A stretch of 61,721 nt of DNA from Mycetohabitans endofungorum (lineage in GTDB: Bacteria; Pseudomonadota; Gammaproteobacteria; Burkholderiales; Burkholderiaceae), in NCBI RefSeq assembly GCF_002927045.1, contig NZ_PRDW01000014.1, positions 1-61,721 on the forward strand. Reading direction: 5' to 3'. The notes under the pieces were generated by a model, which worked only from the letters and a program-made list of their open reading frames with translations, was not told the DNA's origin and did not search any database. Positions 16,919-25,620 of this stretch are shown piece by piece. The position numbers were made by a program, and so were the translations under genes. Numbering within the stretch: position 1 is the first letter of the stretch; the number at the start of each line of letters is the position of its first letter.

Positions 16919-18715
16919 TTATTTGCCTTTGACTCGCTCCAAAATCTTTTTGAGGCTGTTGTGCCAAAACTCCGGAAATTGCTCGTTCGTAACCGGCTTC
17001 ATGACGCAGCAACGCACTACCGTAGTCTCGCATGTCGAATTGTTATCATCTGGCATGATCTGCTGCAATGCCATCCGGTTGCAAGAAAACCACGGCATAT
17101 TTTCCGTTCTAGCATGTCGCTGTTGCGGGGTTCCGATTATCCGCTCGCTAAGCAAGGTAATGCGCTGTTCCACCGATTCTACTCGCTCTATAGGACGCAC
17201 ACAGAAATTTATGATGCTCAAGTCAGGGCGATAGATACTCTGAAACCGGTGTGCATAGCCGTCAATTGAAAGAGGCGGCAAGGCATTCAATGCATGATGA
17301 AGACGGGAAGCTGTACATAAATTTCCACTTAGCAACGCGCCATAACCATCCCAATTTAGGCCGAGCAGACGATGCGCAGTCCATACTGCCGCCGCTGCCG
17401 CTCCTGGACGTGTACCCTCGAGCGTATAGGGGCCGAAATCCATATGTCCACACTGTGCTTGCCCAAAATACTTGATCTGACTGGCTATTACCCACGAAAA
17501 GCGACGCTCCCTCATCGCTAGACATCCGGCGGGATAAGGGACATACCCGCACTTATGCGGGTCTACGGTGACGGCGTCAACGCAATTCAGTGCGCGCAGC
17601 GCCTCCGCTACTTCGGGTTTAAGCTTTGCTGATTGATCCGATATGGTGGAAGCGAAGGATGTGTCGTCGCCTTTAGTTGGCGACAGGAGCAAGCTTCGGT
17701 AGTACCCCCCAGAAGCGGCATCGACATGGAGAAAGAATGAAGCTCCAAAGCGCTGTTCGCATTCTTGACGCAACGCCACGATTCGATGAATCTCGTCAAC
17801 GCTGCCTTCACCAGTGCTTCCTACCGTGGCGACGACGGCAACAATGGGATGCGCGGCCTGCAGATGGGCAAACAGGCGGCGGCGCAAATGCTCGACGTCA
17901 ATTCGCATTGACGCATCTACCTCGATAGGTTCAAGCGTTAGCCCTAGCAGGTCTGCACATTTGTCCCACGCGTAGTGGCGGCCATGCGCAACAAGGATTC
18001 GGCCACCTGCTAGAGAAGGATGAAGGTGTAACGTGCGGGCGTGCGCCAGCAAGACATCTAGTTGACCTTGCTCAGCCGCCTGGGTAAGCAGCTGTGCGAT
18101 ACAGGCCGGCGGAAGATTGCAAAGCCGATCGAGATCGTTATCTTCCAACAATCTGGCCAACTCCGGCATTTCAGCGATAGCTAATGGAATGCATTTCAAG
18201 TTACGTGCAATCCACATCCCCTCATAGTTCGCAGCATGGCCACCCGATGTAAGATGTGCCCAGCCGTGCTCTGGGTCAAAGCCAAAGAGGTTGCAAAAGT
18301 CATCGCTTAGTTCGTACTCCAATGATGTAGTCACCGGCGAGGCTTCCGGCGTAACATTATTGGGGTTGTAGAGCATTGCGGCAAAATAGGCCAGTTCTGC
18401 AGGCAGCAACACATCTGTGTTTATGTGCGCCAGATATCCAGATGCAGGCCATGGCATGGAGTCCGCTTGCAATCGTTGCGACAATTCACGCAGCAAGATG
18501 ACGGAGCGGTGCACAAGCGAGTCATCTGCGGGTGATGCCGCCGTGCTGGACGGCTGCCAGCGTGCGTGCCAATGGTAATAGTCATCCAGCAGAGCACCAA
18601 GTGTTTCGCGGATGACCCTCTGGTTGTCCGGATGCGGCCACAGGTGTCGCCATTTAGTGATGAGATCAGGCTCGTCAAGCTGATGGAAAATGCCAGGTGT
18701 TGTCGGATTATTCAT
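16919..18715 (-). CDS. PLP-dependent group II amino-acid decarboxylase
   Basis: A 598-residue cytoplasmic enzyme of the glutamate/tyrosine-decarboxylase fold. Key sites are HLTSGGHAANYEGMW (cofactor phosphate contact), HVDAASGGYY (PLP pyridine contact Asp and the following Ala) and VDPHKCGYVPYPAG, where Lys388 should bind PLP. Length and the HKxGYxPYP wording are closer to the long tyrosine/valine-decarboxylase type than to GadB. The substrate cannot be fixed. The gene has lower GC than the core genes around it, sits between the 19-nt repeats, and is preceded by a broken aminotransferase gene on the same strand, so it was probably acquired with an amine-forming pathway. Confidence 0.8.
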   Translation of the reverse strand: MNNPTTPGIFHQLDEPDLITKWRHLWPHPDNQRVIRETLGALLDDYYHWHARWQPSSTAASPADDSLVHRSVILLRELSQRLQADSMPWPASGYLAHINTDVLLPAELAYFAAMLYNPNNVTPEASPVTTSLEYELSDDFCNLFGFDPEHGWAHLTSGGHAANYEGMWIARNLKCIPLAIAEMPELARLLEDNDLDRLCNLPPACIAQLLTQAAEQGQLDVLLAHARTLHLHPSLAGGRILVAHGRHYAWDKCADLLGLTLEPIEVDASMRIDVEHLRRRLFAHLQAAHPIVAVVATVGSTGEGSVDEIHRIVALRQECEQRFGASFFLHVDAASGGYYRSLLLSPTKGDDTSFASTISDQSAKLKPEVAEALRALNCVDAVTVDPHKCGYVPYPAGCLAMRERRFSWVIASQIKYFGQAQCGHMDFGPYTLEGTRPGAAAAAVWTAHRLLGLNWDGYGALLSGNLCTASRLHHALNALPPLSIDGYAHRFQSIYRPDLSIINFCVRPIERVESVEQRITLLSERIIGTPQQRHARTENMPWFSCNRMALQQIMPDDNNSTCETTVVRCCVMKPVTNEQFPEFWHNSLKKILERVKGK

Positions 18716-18829
18716 AGTTAAGCCATGGTTGTCACAACAAACCTGCGCCGGAACGGAAATAGGGTACGTCCGTTCTGGTGAGCCGGATAGTGGTATCGCA
18801 GGCGCTTATGCGCTATACCTTAAGCATCA

Positions 18830-18967
18830 ACTGGTACCACGGTTCATCGAAGCAATCGGGCAGCTGCAATGCCAACTGCCCCCTGATCGCACGTACGACA
18901 GCAAGATTGGCAGCAAATGCTGCTGGCCCAGCAAGTGCAACAAAGAATTTACGAAAAGCAGATCAAA
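18830..18967 (-). pseudogene. Coding remnant, 3' end of an unidentified enzyme
   Basis: A minus-strand frame reads RKFFVALAGPAAFAANLAVV and ends in FDEPWYQLMLKV before a stop. It has clear coding character but no start. It lies directly between the decarboxylase gene and the aminotransferase/methyltransferase remnant and may be the C-terminus of the same broken gene in a shifted frame. Identity not established. Confidence 0.35.
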
Positions 18968-19366
18968 TCTGCGGGTTGTTAACGACGCAAGCCTCGCATA
19001 ACATGGATGAAGAAGAATCAATACCCCATAGCGTGGCCGTTGGCCAACGCTGGGCCACCAGGCGAGTAACGTGCCCGACACGGTCAACGCCGGGCTCAAA
19101 AAATGCCTTGAATATTTGCTCGAGTGCATTCGCGGCCCTCGGAGTGAGCACAATGTTTGACGTGTGTAGAAGCGGTGGAGAAGCATCGCAGTTTTGGTCA
19201 ATTGCCTCGACCAATCCGAGGTAAGCCTCCGGAAGACCACTAAAACAATCTTTGCAAAAACTAGGATAGCGCTTGTATTGGGTGCCATACGGATTCTCGT
19301 TGTTTCGTAGATACAGCGTATGGGAAATTTCAGCTTTGACTATATAAGGGATATCAGGTCTAAGCG
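18963..19366 (-). pseudogene. Chimeric remnant: aminotransferase N-terminus joined to a methyltransferase-like piece
   Basis: Reading back from 19366, one frame gives LYLRNNENPYG, then RYPSF and SNIVLTPRAANALEQIFKAF. These are the start and the first PLP-site region of class I/II (histidinol-phosphate-type) aminotransferases. After FEPG the text changes to GHVTRLVAQRWPTATLWGID with SSSSML, which looks like motif I and II of a SAM methyltransferase. No start codon follows the upstream in-frame stop, and both halves are incomplete. This is a decayed, probably recombined gene. Confidence 0.45.
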
Positions 19367-19377
19367 GTTAATGATTT
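19359..19377 (+). repeat. 19-nt direct repeat, right copy
   Basis: TCTAAGCGGTTAATGATTT, one mismatch from the copy at 16519-16537 and in the same orientation, about 2.84 kb away. Confidence 0.65.
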
Positions 19378-20146
19378 GGCATGCAAGCGGAGAGATTGCC
19401 ATCGTCATTATCTCCGCGTAGGAGGGCACGCTGCGATCAAGGCCGGGGGCAGGAACACGCGCTGACTAGGATGGTGTAAAGCACCGTAAAGGCTCGAAAG
19501 TGTTATCCGACGGTTGATACGCTGGGTCAGCGGGTGATTTTGCAAGAAAAATAGGATGCATGTTGAGTCCAAATGCGGTTTCAGACAGTTGACCAAGGCT
19601 GATTAGCTGAGTGCAGTTTCGTCTAGACTGCACCTTGGCTCGTAACAGCAAACGCTGGAATAAACGCTTGTCGCACTCCAACCTATCGCCTTAGCCTATC
19701 TAATACTAATCAAGATCTTGTATATAATTTCATAACATGATTTAGCTTATGCGCAAACACCATGCCTAACTGCGCGATCGGAGGTTGAGTTAATAAATTG
19801 AGAATCACTATAGGCCATTTCTTGAAAAATGCAAGCTTCTTGCTATTATTCAAACCGTCAAAAATTTAAGTTTAACGATGAAGTTGTCCCATGTTCATCT
19901 CCAAAAATAACTGTAATGAAACAATGAACCCTCTGTTGCGTCGGGATGCGCTAAATTCGTAATAATGAGGCCAGGAAAACTATTTAAAAATATGTGGATC
20001 GAATAGGAATATCATCAAGAAAGGGATTTTTACGTACTACGAGGGCTCTCCGTTGAATGCAAACACAATCTAGGTCCTCTAGTGATATATTGTGCAATGC
20101 CGTAACGGTGCGCGGGAGCGGCGAAAGGCTGCGGTAATACAACCGG
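19378..20146. other. AT-rich stretch without an intact gene
   Basis: Short minus-strand frames around 19408-19681 have some coding look (for example TAFGLNMHPIFLAKSPADPA) but match nothing I know. From 19680 to 20050 the sequence is strongly AT-rich and apparently non-coding. Confidence 0.4.
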
Positions 20147-20350
20147 TCATATTGGGCTGTTTGGGTTCCTTGCGGTAGTCTTTAAACGTAGTTTTCGTGT
20201 CGGCCATGCGCGGATCGCATTGAGATCATCATCGGTGGCAAGCTGCCGGCGTCCGAGTGAGCGGTTGGTGCCGTCACGACCGTCAAGCGCGGCGAGCAGT
20301 GTTGGCACATCAAGCGGAGTTGGCAGAAGCAGGGCGTGGATCATGGGCAC
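20147..20350 (-). pseudogene. N-terminal fragment of a phage-type tyrosine integrase
   Basis: The frame contains LPTPLDVPTLLAALDGRDGT and then DDDLNAIRAWPTRKL. This recalls the N-terminal arm of tyrosine recombinases found in Burkholderia islands (LDGRDGxNR with AIxAWLARF). The core SAM-like domain and the catalytic Arg/Tyr part are absent. It is a remnant of the mobile element that probably shaped this region. Confidence 0.45.
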
Positions 20351-20404
20351 AGCGCAGGCAATGGAAGCCCACGAGTGCCGCTGTGGCCGATCTTAGCAGC
20401 GAGA

Positions 20405-20517
20405 TTCGTTCGTCGAGTTAGCCGCGCGCGGCGCTGTTAGCCTTCGGCGTGGTGGCACTCGCGTATAACGTGCTGAGCGTGATTGCCGCTGCGGTTAGAA
20501 TCTGCCATGAACTGAAA
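20405..20517 (+). mobile_element. Frameshifted C-terminal scrap of an IS4-type transposase
   Basis: One frame reads FVRRVSRA, and after a shift near 20428 the next reads LLAFGVVALAYNVLSVIAAAVR. Together they match the C-terminal helix of IS4-family transposases (AYNVLSVxxAAxR). The remainder of the transposase and the terminal repeats are missing. Confidence 0.5.
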
Positions 20518-20717
20518 TATGCGGGGACCGAATGTGTCCAAGAAGAAAGGCTATGTTGCCGGATGCGTGGCACAACGGCATGTCTTAACCGCGCGTGTCA
20601 TCAAGGCGGCACGTGGTGTTTAATCACCTTGAAAGGGGCGGATTTTAAGACAGATTTAAGCGACCGCTCTTATTCTGACAGGCATCGTAGCAGTCATTCC
20701 GACGAGGAGCGCAATCG

Positions 20718-22178
20718 ATGAAAACCAAAATCTTGTCGCGTAGCGCCGTTGCCGTCGCGGTGGTGGTCGCGTTATCGGCCGGGTACGTCGCTGGGCACAA
20801 GGACATGGAGCCTGTGCAATCGGCCCATGCAGTTCCGCTGATGCCGGCCGAGGCTGCCGCGAAGACCGGCGTACCCGATTTCTCCGGGCTGGTTGAAACG
20901 TACGGCCCGGCGGTCGTCAACATCAGCGCGAAGCATATCGTGCGGCAGGCCGCGCAGCGCGGCCTACCGTTGCCAATCGACCCGAGTGATCCGTTCTTCC
21001 AGTTCTTCCGCCGCTTCTACGGGTTCGGCGGCAACCTCGGCCCGCGGCAGGAGGTGCCGAGCAGCAGCCTGGGTTCGGGCTTCATCATCAGCAAGGACGG
21101 ATATATCCTGACGAACGCGCACGTGATCGACGGTGCGAACGTGGTGACCGTGCGACTGACCGACAAGCGCGAGTTCCGCGCGAAGGTGGTGGGCAGCGAT
21201 AAGCAGTCCGATGTGGCGGTGCTCAAGATCGACGCGGGCAACCTGCCGGTGGTGAAGATCGGCGATCCAAAGCAAAGCAAGGTCGGTCAGTGGGTTGTCG
21301 CGATCGGCTCGCCGTATGGTTTTGACAACACCGTGACGTCGGGCATCATCAGCGCGAAGTCGCGTGCGCTGCCGGACGAAAACTATACGCAGTTTATCCA
21401 AACCGATGTGCCAGTGAATCCAGGCAATTCAGGCGGGCCGTTGTTCAATCTGCAGGGTGATGTGATCGGGATCAACTCGATGATTTACTCTCAGACCGGT
21501 GGTTTCCAGGGTCTGTCATTCGCGATCCCGATTGATGAGGCGATCCGTGTGAAAGACCAGCTAGTGAAGACTGGTCACGTCCGTCGTGGGCGGTTGGGTG
21601 TGTCGGTGCAGGGAGTGAACCAGGCGCTGGCAAACTCGTTTGGCCTAAAGCAGCCGCAGGGTGCGCTGGTCAGTTCGGTCGAGCCTGGTGGACCGGCCGC
21701 GAAGGCCGGGCTGAAGGCAGGCGACGTGATCTTGCAGGTCAATGGCGCGCCGGTGCTAAGCTCATCGGAACTGCCCGCGCAGATCGCCGCGATGCAACCG
21801 GGCACGACTGCAAAACTGCAGGTGTGGCGGGACAGGAGCACGAAGGACGTGAATGTGACACTGGGCGCATTCGCAAACGACGAGGGCGGGTCCAATGATG
21901 CGCAAGGCGCGACGCAAGGTCGACTCGGTGTTGCGGTGCGCATATTGACGCCGCAGGAGCAACGCGCAGTGCAGGCTCACGGCCTGCTGGTGCAGGATGT
22001 GGCGGGCCCGGCAGCAGCAGCCGGCGTGCAGCCTGGCGACGTCATCCTGGCGGTGAACGGCCAGCCGGTGACTACGCCCGCTCAACTCGCGTCAAGCATC
22101 TCGCGTGCCGGTAGCAGTGTTGCATTGCTGGTGCAGCGCGACAACGCACAAATCTTTATACCGGTTGACCTCGGCTGA
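20718..22178 (+). CDS. Periplasmic serine protease/chaperone, HtrA-DegP family
   Basis: A 486-residue Do-type protease acting on misfolded envelope proteins. It has an N-terminal signal/anchor (AVAVAVVVALSAGYVAG), a trypsin-like domain with His135 (NAHVI), Asp165 (SDVAVLKI) and Ser238 (GNSGGPL), and two PDZ domains (about 290-385 and 400-480), each with a GDVIL-VNG core. GAGGAGCG precedes the ATG. In Burkholderia and Pseudomonas the equivalent is MucD/DegP, often part of the envelope-stress response; no sigma-E genes are adjacent here. Intact and of normal length. Confidence 0.93.
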   Translation: MKTKILSRSAVAVAVVVALSAGYVAGHKDMEPVQSAHAVPLMPAEAAAKTGVPDFSGLVETYGPAVVNISAKHIVRQAAQRGLPLPIDPSDPFFQFFRRFYGFGGNLGPRQEVPSSSLGSGFIISKDGYILTNAHVIDGANVVTVRLTDKREFRAKVVGSDKQSDVAVLKIDAGNLPVVKIGDPKQSKVGQWVVAIGSPYGFDNTVTSGIISAKSRALPDENYTQFIQTDVPVNPGNSGGPLFNLQGDVIGINSMIYSQTGGFQGLSFAIPIDEAIRVKDQLVKTGHVRRGRLGVSVQGVNQALANSFGLKQPQGALVSSVEPGGPAAKAGLKAGDVILQVNGAPVLSSSELPAQIAAMQPGTTAKLQVWRDRSTKDVNVTLGAFANDEGGSNDAQGATQGRLGVAVRILTPQEQRAVQAHGLLVQDVAGPAAAAGVQPGDVILAVNGQPVTTPAQLASSISRAGSSVALLVQRDNAQIFIPVDLG

Positions 22179-22424
22179 ACCCACCCTACACCATGGTTGC
22201 AGGGCCGGCCGTGGTGCGAATTGGAAATGCAACCGCCTGGGCCGTGCTCGTCGCCGTCGATGCGCCGCGCACGGCGGAGCCCGGGACAGCAACGTGAGCA
22301 CGCGCAATCTCTCGGTACCGCTATTGAGCCGGCGCTTTGGCACGCGATTTGCAAGATTGCTGGAAGGGCCGTCTTACACGTCAGCCGAGGCGCAAATGCA
22401 AATATAGAGCCAAGTGGCCTGTTC

Positions 22425-22439
22425 TAGACGACTGGTCTA
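22425..22439 (+). promoter_or_regulatory. Inverted-repeat operator upstream of the TetR gene
   Basis: TAGACGACTGGTCTA has perfect arms TAGAC/GTCTA around a five-base centre, 21 bases before the TetR-family start codon. An almost identical site precedes the ene-reductase gene. Confidence 0.7.
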
Positions 22440-22460
22440 CTAAGCGCTACGATTACGTTT

Positions 22461-23060
22461 ATGAGTACAAGTACCGCTGCCGACGTGCGGCAACATATCC
22501 TTGACACGGCCACGCCCATTATGCTTCGCAAGGGCTTTTCCGGCGTGGGCCTGAACGAGATCCTGGCGGCTGCTGGCGTGCCAAAGGGCTCGTTTTACCA
22601 CTATTTTGGTTCAAAAGAGGCATTTGGCGAGGCGCTACTGGATGCTTATTTCATTCACTATACCGATCGCGTTGACAATCTGTTTGAACGCACGTCGGGA
22701 ACGGCTGCCGAGCGGCTGATGCGCTACTGGGCCGATTGGCAGGCGATGCAAGCGAGCGGTGACCCGTATGGCAAATGTCTTGCGGTCAAGCTTGGCGCCG
22801 AAGTCTGCGACCTGTCCGAGGCGATGCGTGACGCACTCAGGCGAGGTACCGACCAGATCGTGCAGCGGCTCGCAGCTTGCATTGCGGCGGGCATTGATGA
22901 CGGCTCGTTAAAGGTGGAGCTTGATCCGCAGCCAACTGCTGCGACATTGTACGAGTTGTGGCTCGGCGCGACACTGCTGGAAAAGATTCGGCGCGATGGC
23001 ACTGCGTTGGACGTGGCGATGACAATGACACGGCGCATGCTGCAGTTGTCTGCAGAATGA
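22461..23060 (+). CDS. TetR-family repressor, NemR-like
   Basis: A 199-residue regulator. The helix-turn-helix is GLNEILAAAGVPKGSFYHYFGSKE near residues 33-56, followed by a helical ligand domain with a Cys in GKCLAVKLGAEVCDLS. The pairing with a downstream flavin ene-reductase, and similar operators before both genes, match the nemR-nemA arrangement, in which the repressor senses electrophiles through cysteines. No Shine-Dalgarno sequence is evident before the ATG. Autoregulation is likely from the operator position. Confidence 0.85.
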   Translation: MSTSTAADVRQHILDTATPIMLRKGFSGVGLNEILAAAGVPKGSFYHYFGSKEAFGEALLDAYFIHYTDRVDNLFERTSGTAAERLMRYWADWQAMQASGDPYGKCLAVKLGAEVCDLSEAMRDALRRGTDQIVQRLAACIAAGIDDGSLKVELDPQPTAATLYELWLGATLLEKIRRDGTALDVAMTMTRRMLQLSAE

Positions 23061-23117
23061 CAGCGCCGGGCGCGGCAACGCGTAGTGTTGGACATTACTT
23101 TTTTTTGAGTGAGTTTG

Positions 23118-23132
23118 TAGACGACCAGTCTA
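23118..23132 (+). promoter_or_regulatory. Inverted-repeat operator upstream of the ene-reductase
   Basis: TAGACGACCAGTCTA, with the same arms as the site at 22425 and a centre differing at two of five bases. It lies 67 bases before the reductase ATG and within its promoter region. Confidence 0.7.
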
Positions 23133-23198
23133 ATTGAGCTGGTTTCTTATCGTGTACCGTACCTGGTGCGGCACTTCTGACGTAATCAAGGAGTTTTC

Positions 23199-24308
23199 AT
23201 GTCCGCGTTATTCGAACCGTTTGAGCTGAAAGACGTCACCTTGCGCAACCGCATTGTAGTACCGCCGATGTGCCAGTATATGGCCAACGAAGGGGTCGTG
23301 AACGACTGGCACCATGTGCATCTGGCAAGTATCGCGCGGGGTGGCGCGAGCTTGGTGATTGCGGAAGCGACCGCGGTGTCGCCCGAAGGGCGTATTACGC
23401 CAGGTTGCGCGGGTCTGTGGTCCGATGCGCAGGCCGCGGCATTCGAGCCGTCGGTGGCGGCGATCAAGGCAGCCGGCGCGATCCCGGGTATCCAACTCGC
23501 GCATGCTGGCCGCAAGGCAAGCGCGAACCGCCCATGGGAGGGCGATGATCACATCGCAAACGACGATCCACGTGGCTGGCAGACGATTGCGCCATCGGCT
23601 GTCCCATTCGGAGCACGTCTGCCGAGGGTGCCGCGTGCGATGACGCTAGACGAGATCGAGCGTGTGAAATCCGCCTATGTTGCAGCCGCGAAACGTGCGC
23701 TCGACGCGGGTTTTGAGTGGCTCGAGTTGCACTTTGCGCACGGGTATTTGGCGCAGAGCTTTTTCTCGGTGCATTCCAACCAGCGTGATGATGCGTATGG
23801 AGGCAGTGCCGAAAACCGTGGCCGTTTCCTGGTTGAGACGTTGGCAGCGGTGCGTGCTGTATGGCCGGAGCGATTGCCACTTACCGCGCGCTTTGGCGTA
23901 ATCGAGTACGACGGCCGCGATGAGCAAACCCTTGCCGAGTCGATTGAACTTGCGAAGCGCTTCAAGCAAGAAGGGCTCGATTTGTTGAGCGTGACAATCG
24001 GTTTTTCGACGCCGCAAGCGCGCATTCCATGGGGGCCTGCGTTTCTAGCACCGATTGCGGAGCGGGTGCGCCGCGAAGCGCGATTGCCAGTGGCGTCGGC
24101 TTGGGGCATCGATACGCCAGAGCTTGCTCAACGGGTGGTTGCCAATGAGCAACTCGATCTCGTGATGGTCGGTCGCGCGCACCTGGCTGATCCGCATTGG
24201 CCATATTACGCCGCTCGTCAACTGGGTGTTGAGCGGCCAGCGTGGACGCTGCCCGCACCATATGCACACTGGCTTGAACGCTACAAGGCGTCGGAGAAGG
24301 CCGCGTGA
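23199..24308 (+). CDS. NADH:flavin oxidoreductase, Old Yellow Enzyme family (XenA/YqjM class)
   Basis: A 369-residue FMN-dependent ene-reductase reducing activated C=C bonds and similar electrophiles. Family landmarks are NRIVVPPMCQYMA, with the Cys that tunes the flavin in the YqjM/XenA class, HAGRKA, the substrate His in LHFAHGYL, and YGGSAENRGRF; the C-terminal FMN phosphate site is LVMVGRAHLADP. AAGGAG precedes the ATG. It is probably controlled by the adjacent NemR-like repressor. Intact and of normal length. Confidence 0.92.
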   Translation: MSALFEPFELKDVTLRNRIVVPPMCQYMANEGVVNDWHHVHLASIARGGASLVIAEATAVSPEGRITPGCAGLWSDAQAAAFEPSVAAIKAAGAIPGIQLAHAGRKASANRPWEGDDHIANDDPRGWQTIAPSAVPFGARLPRVPRAMTLDEIERVKSAYVAAAKRALDAGFEWLELHFAHGYLAQSFFSVHSNQRDDAYGGSAENRGRFLVETLAAVRAVWPERLPLTARFGVIEYDGRDEQTLAESIELAKRFKQEGLDLLSVTIGFSTPQARIPWGPAFLAPIAERVRREARLPVASAWGIDTPELAQRVVANEQLDLVMVGRAHLADPHWPYYAARQLGVERPAWTLPAPYAHWLERYKASEKAA

Positions 24309-24484
24309 AACCTGCATGCTTGTGCCGCGATAGCGTGCTACGGTGATTGAGCGTAGCGAGGACTTATTTAGCGCCAATTCGGGTACGCCGTAGCCGCCGC
24401 ACGCGGCTTCATGACCGACGATAGTCTCTTGCGCCTAAAGACGAACTGCTACAATGGGTAGACTCCTTTTAAATAACAAGCAAC

Positions 24485-25219
24485 ATGGGTTTTGAGCAAC
24501 TTGCCGCGCTGAAGCAGCAACTCGCTGCACAGGCTAAACAGCAACGTGCTGAGCAGGCGAAGCAGCGTACGGAACGAGGCGGGCCGCAGCATGCCGAACA
24601 AGGCAAGCAGCAGAGCAAGCAACAATCTGCGGCTTATCATGCAAAGCTGGCACGAACCGGGCAGGGCGGCCAGCAGCGGCCCGTTGCACAGAGCAACAAA
24701 CCGGTCGATCCGGTAGTGGAAGCGATCTGGCGCTTGCAGAAGCATTTTCCAAAGTCTTTTCCTAAAAAACCCGAACCAAAGCTGCCGCTCAAACTCGGTA
24801 TTCATATCGATGCGATGCAGCATGCGAAAAAGCTTGGACTGACCGAAGCGCAGATCAAGGATGCGATCGCGACGTGGTGTCAGGGTAATCGTTACTGGAA
24901 TTGCCTTGTCGAACATGCTGCGCGTGTCGATTTGCAAGGCAATCCTGTTGGTGAGGTTTCGGCGCCGCAGGCAGCGCGCGCGCGCTGGCTGGCGTCGCGG
25001 CGCTCGCATCCGCATGGCGGCGTCAAACGACAACGTGCTGAGGCGAAGACCGACGCGGCATGCTTGTCAAACGAAGCGCGGATAGCAAAGACGTCGGCGC
25101 AGCCGGCGCAGCAGCCGTCCGCACACGCATCGGTGGACGCGCAGCAGATGGAATGCCGGGACGCTCATTCGCCCGAAGCGTATGGAACGACCCAGGACCA
25201 GAAGACAAATTTGGAGTGA
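24485..25219 (+). CDS. ProQ/FinO-family RNA chaperone
   Basis: A 244-residue RNA-binding protein. The N-terminal 75 residues are a Gln/Lys-rich coiled segment (AALKQQLAAQAKQQ). The ProQ/FinO domain spans about 80-160 (WRLQKHFPKSFPKKP, LKLGIHIDAMQHAKKLGLTE, WCQGNRYWNCL), and the C-terminal tail is long, polar and probably disordered. Such proteins bind small RNAs and mRNA 3' ends. No clear ribosome site precedes the ATG. Compared with enteric ProQ, both extensions are different, which is usual in Burkholderia. Confidence 0.88.
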   Translation: MGFEQLAALKQQLAAQAKQQRAEQAKQRTERGGPQHAEQGKQQSKQQSAAYHAKLARTGQGGQQRPVAQSNKPVDPVVEAIWRLQKHFPKSFPKKPEPKLPLKLGIHIDAMQHAKKLGLTEAQIKDAIATWCQGNRYWNCLVEHAARVDLQGNPVGEVSAPQAARARWLASRRSHPHGGVKRQRAEAKTDAACLSNEARIAKTSAQPAQQPSAHASVDAQQMECRDAHSPEAYGTTQDQKTNLE

Positions 25220-25368
25220 GGCCGGGTAGATTCCAGCTGCTGCGCCAGTGCAGCAGCGATGCGTATAATGACGTGCACGAGCGGTTGGCGTTGACTACAC
25301 CACGGAGCCTTGTTGTTTAGTTGCCGTGCCCGAACACACCTGCATCGTGATACGCAACGGCGTAGTTA

Positions 25369-25397
25369 GCATGTTTACCTTGTAAAGGTAAACATGC
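25369..25397. repeat. Perfect 13-bp hairpin
   Basis: Arms GCATGTTTACCTT and AAGGTAAACATGC around a GTA loop. It is perfectly palindromic and not followed by a T-run on either strand, so it is not a classic terminator. Confidence 0.85.
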
Positions 25398-25423
25398 AAG
25401 GTATGCATAAGCTTGCTGTCAGT

Positions 25424-25459
25424 ATATAGGCATCCATATTATTATATGGATGCCTATAT
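25424..25459. repeat. Perfect 16-bp hairpin
   Basis: Arms ATATAGGCATCCATAT and ATATGGATGCCTATAT around the loop TATT, beginning 26 bases after the first hairpin. It may be a transposon end pair, a regulatory RNA structure or a protein-binding site. Confidence 0.85.
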
Positions 25460-25620
25460 GATTTGTATGGGTAAATTACTTTGTTAAGGGTGGCAACAGT
25501 AGATAGTGCGTTAGCCATGAACCCGTTTCGTAGTAACACGTACTCGTAAAGGCGTTGCTTAGCAAAATATGCTCTAGTTTGTCCACCGGAGAACGCAGCT
25601 GCAACGCTGTTTGCTTTTTA

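Larger units (their letters stand above)
25220..25620. other. AT-rich regulatory stretch with two long hairpins
   Basis: No gene is seen. It contains two perfect inverted repeats in tandem (separate entries) between the ProQ gene and the AT-rich 628-aa gene, and no recognisable ribosome site before the latter. Confidence 0.6.

Noticed and set aside
25525-25545. TTCG-TCG pair upstream of the 628-aa gene as an hrpII box
   Set aside because: The spacing is 12 and the second element is CTCG; it does not fit the TTCG-N16-TTCG rule.
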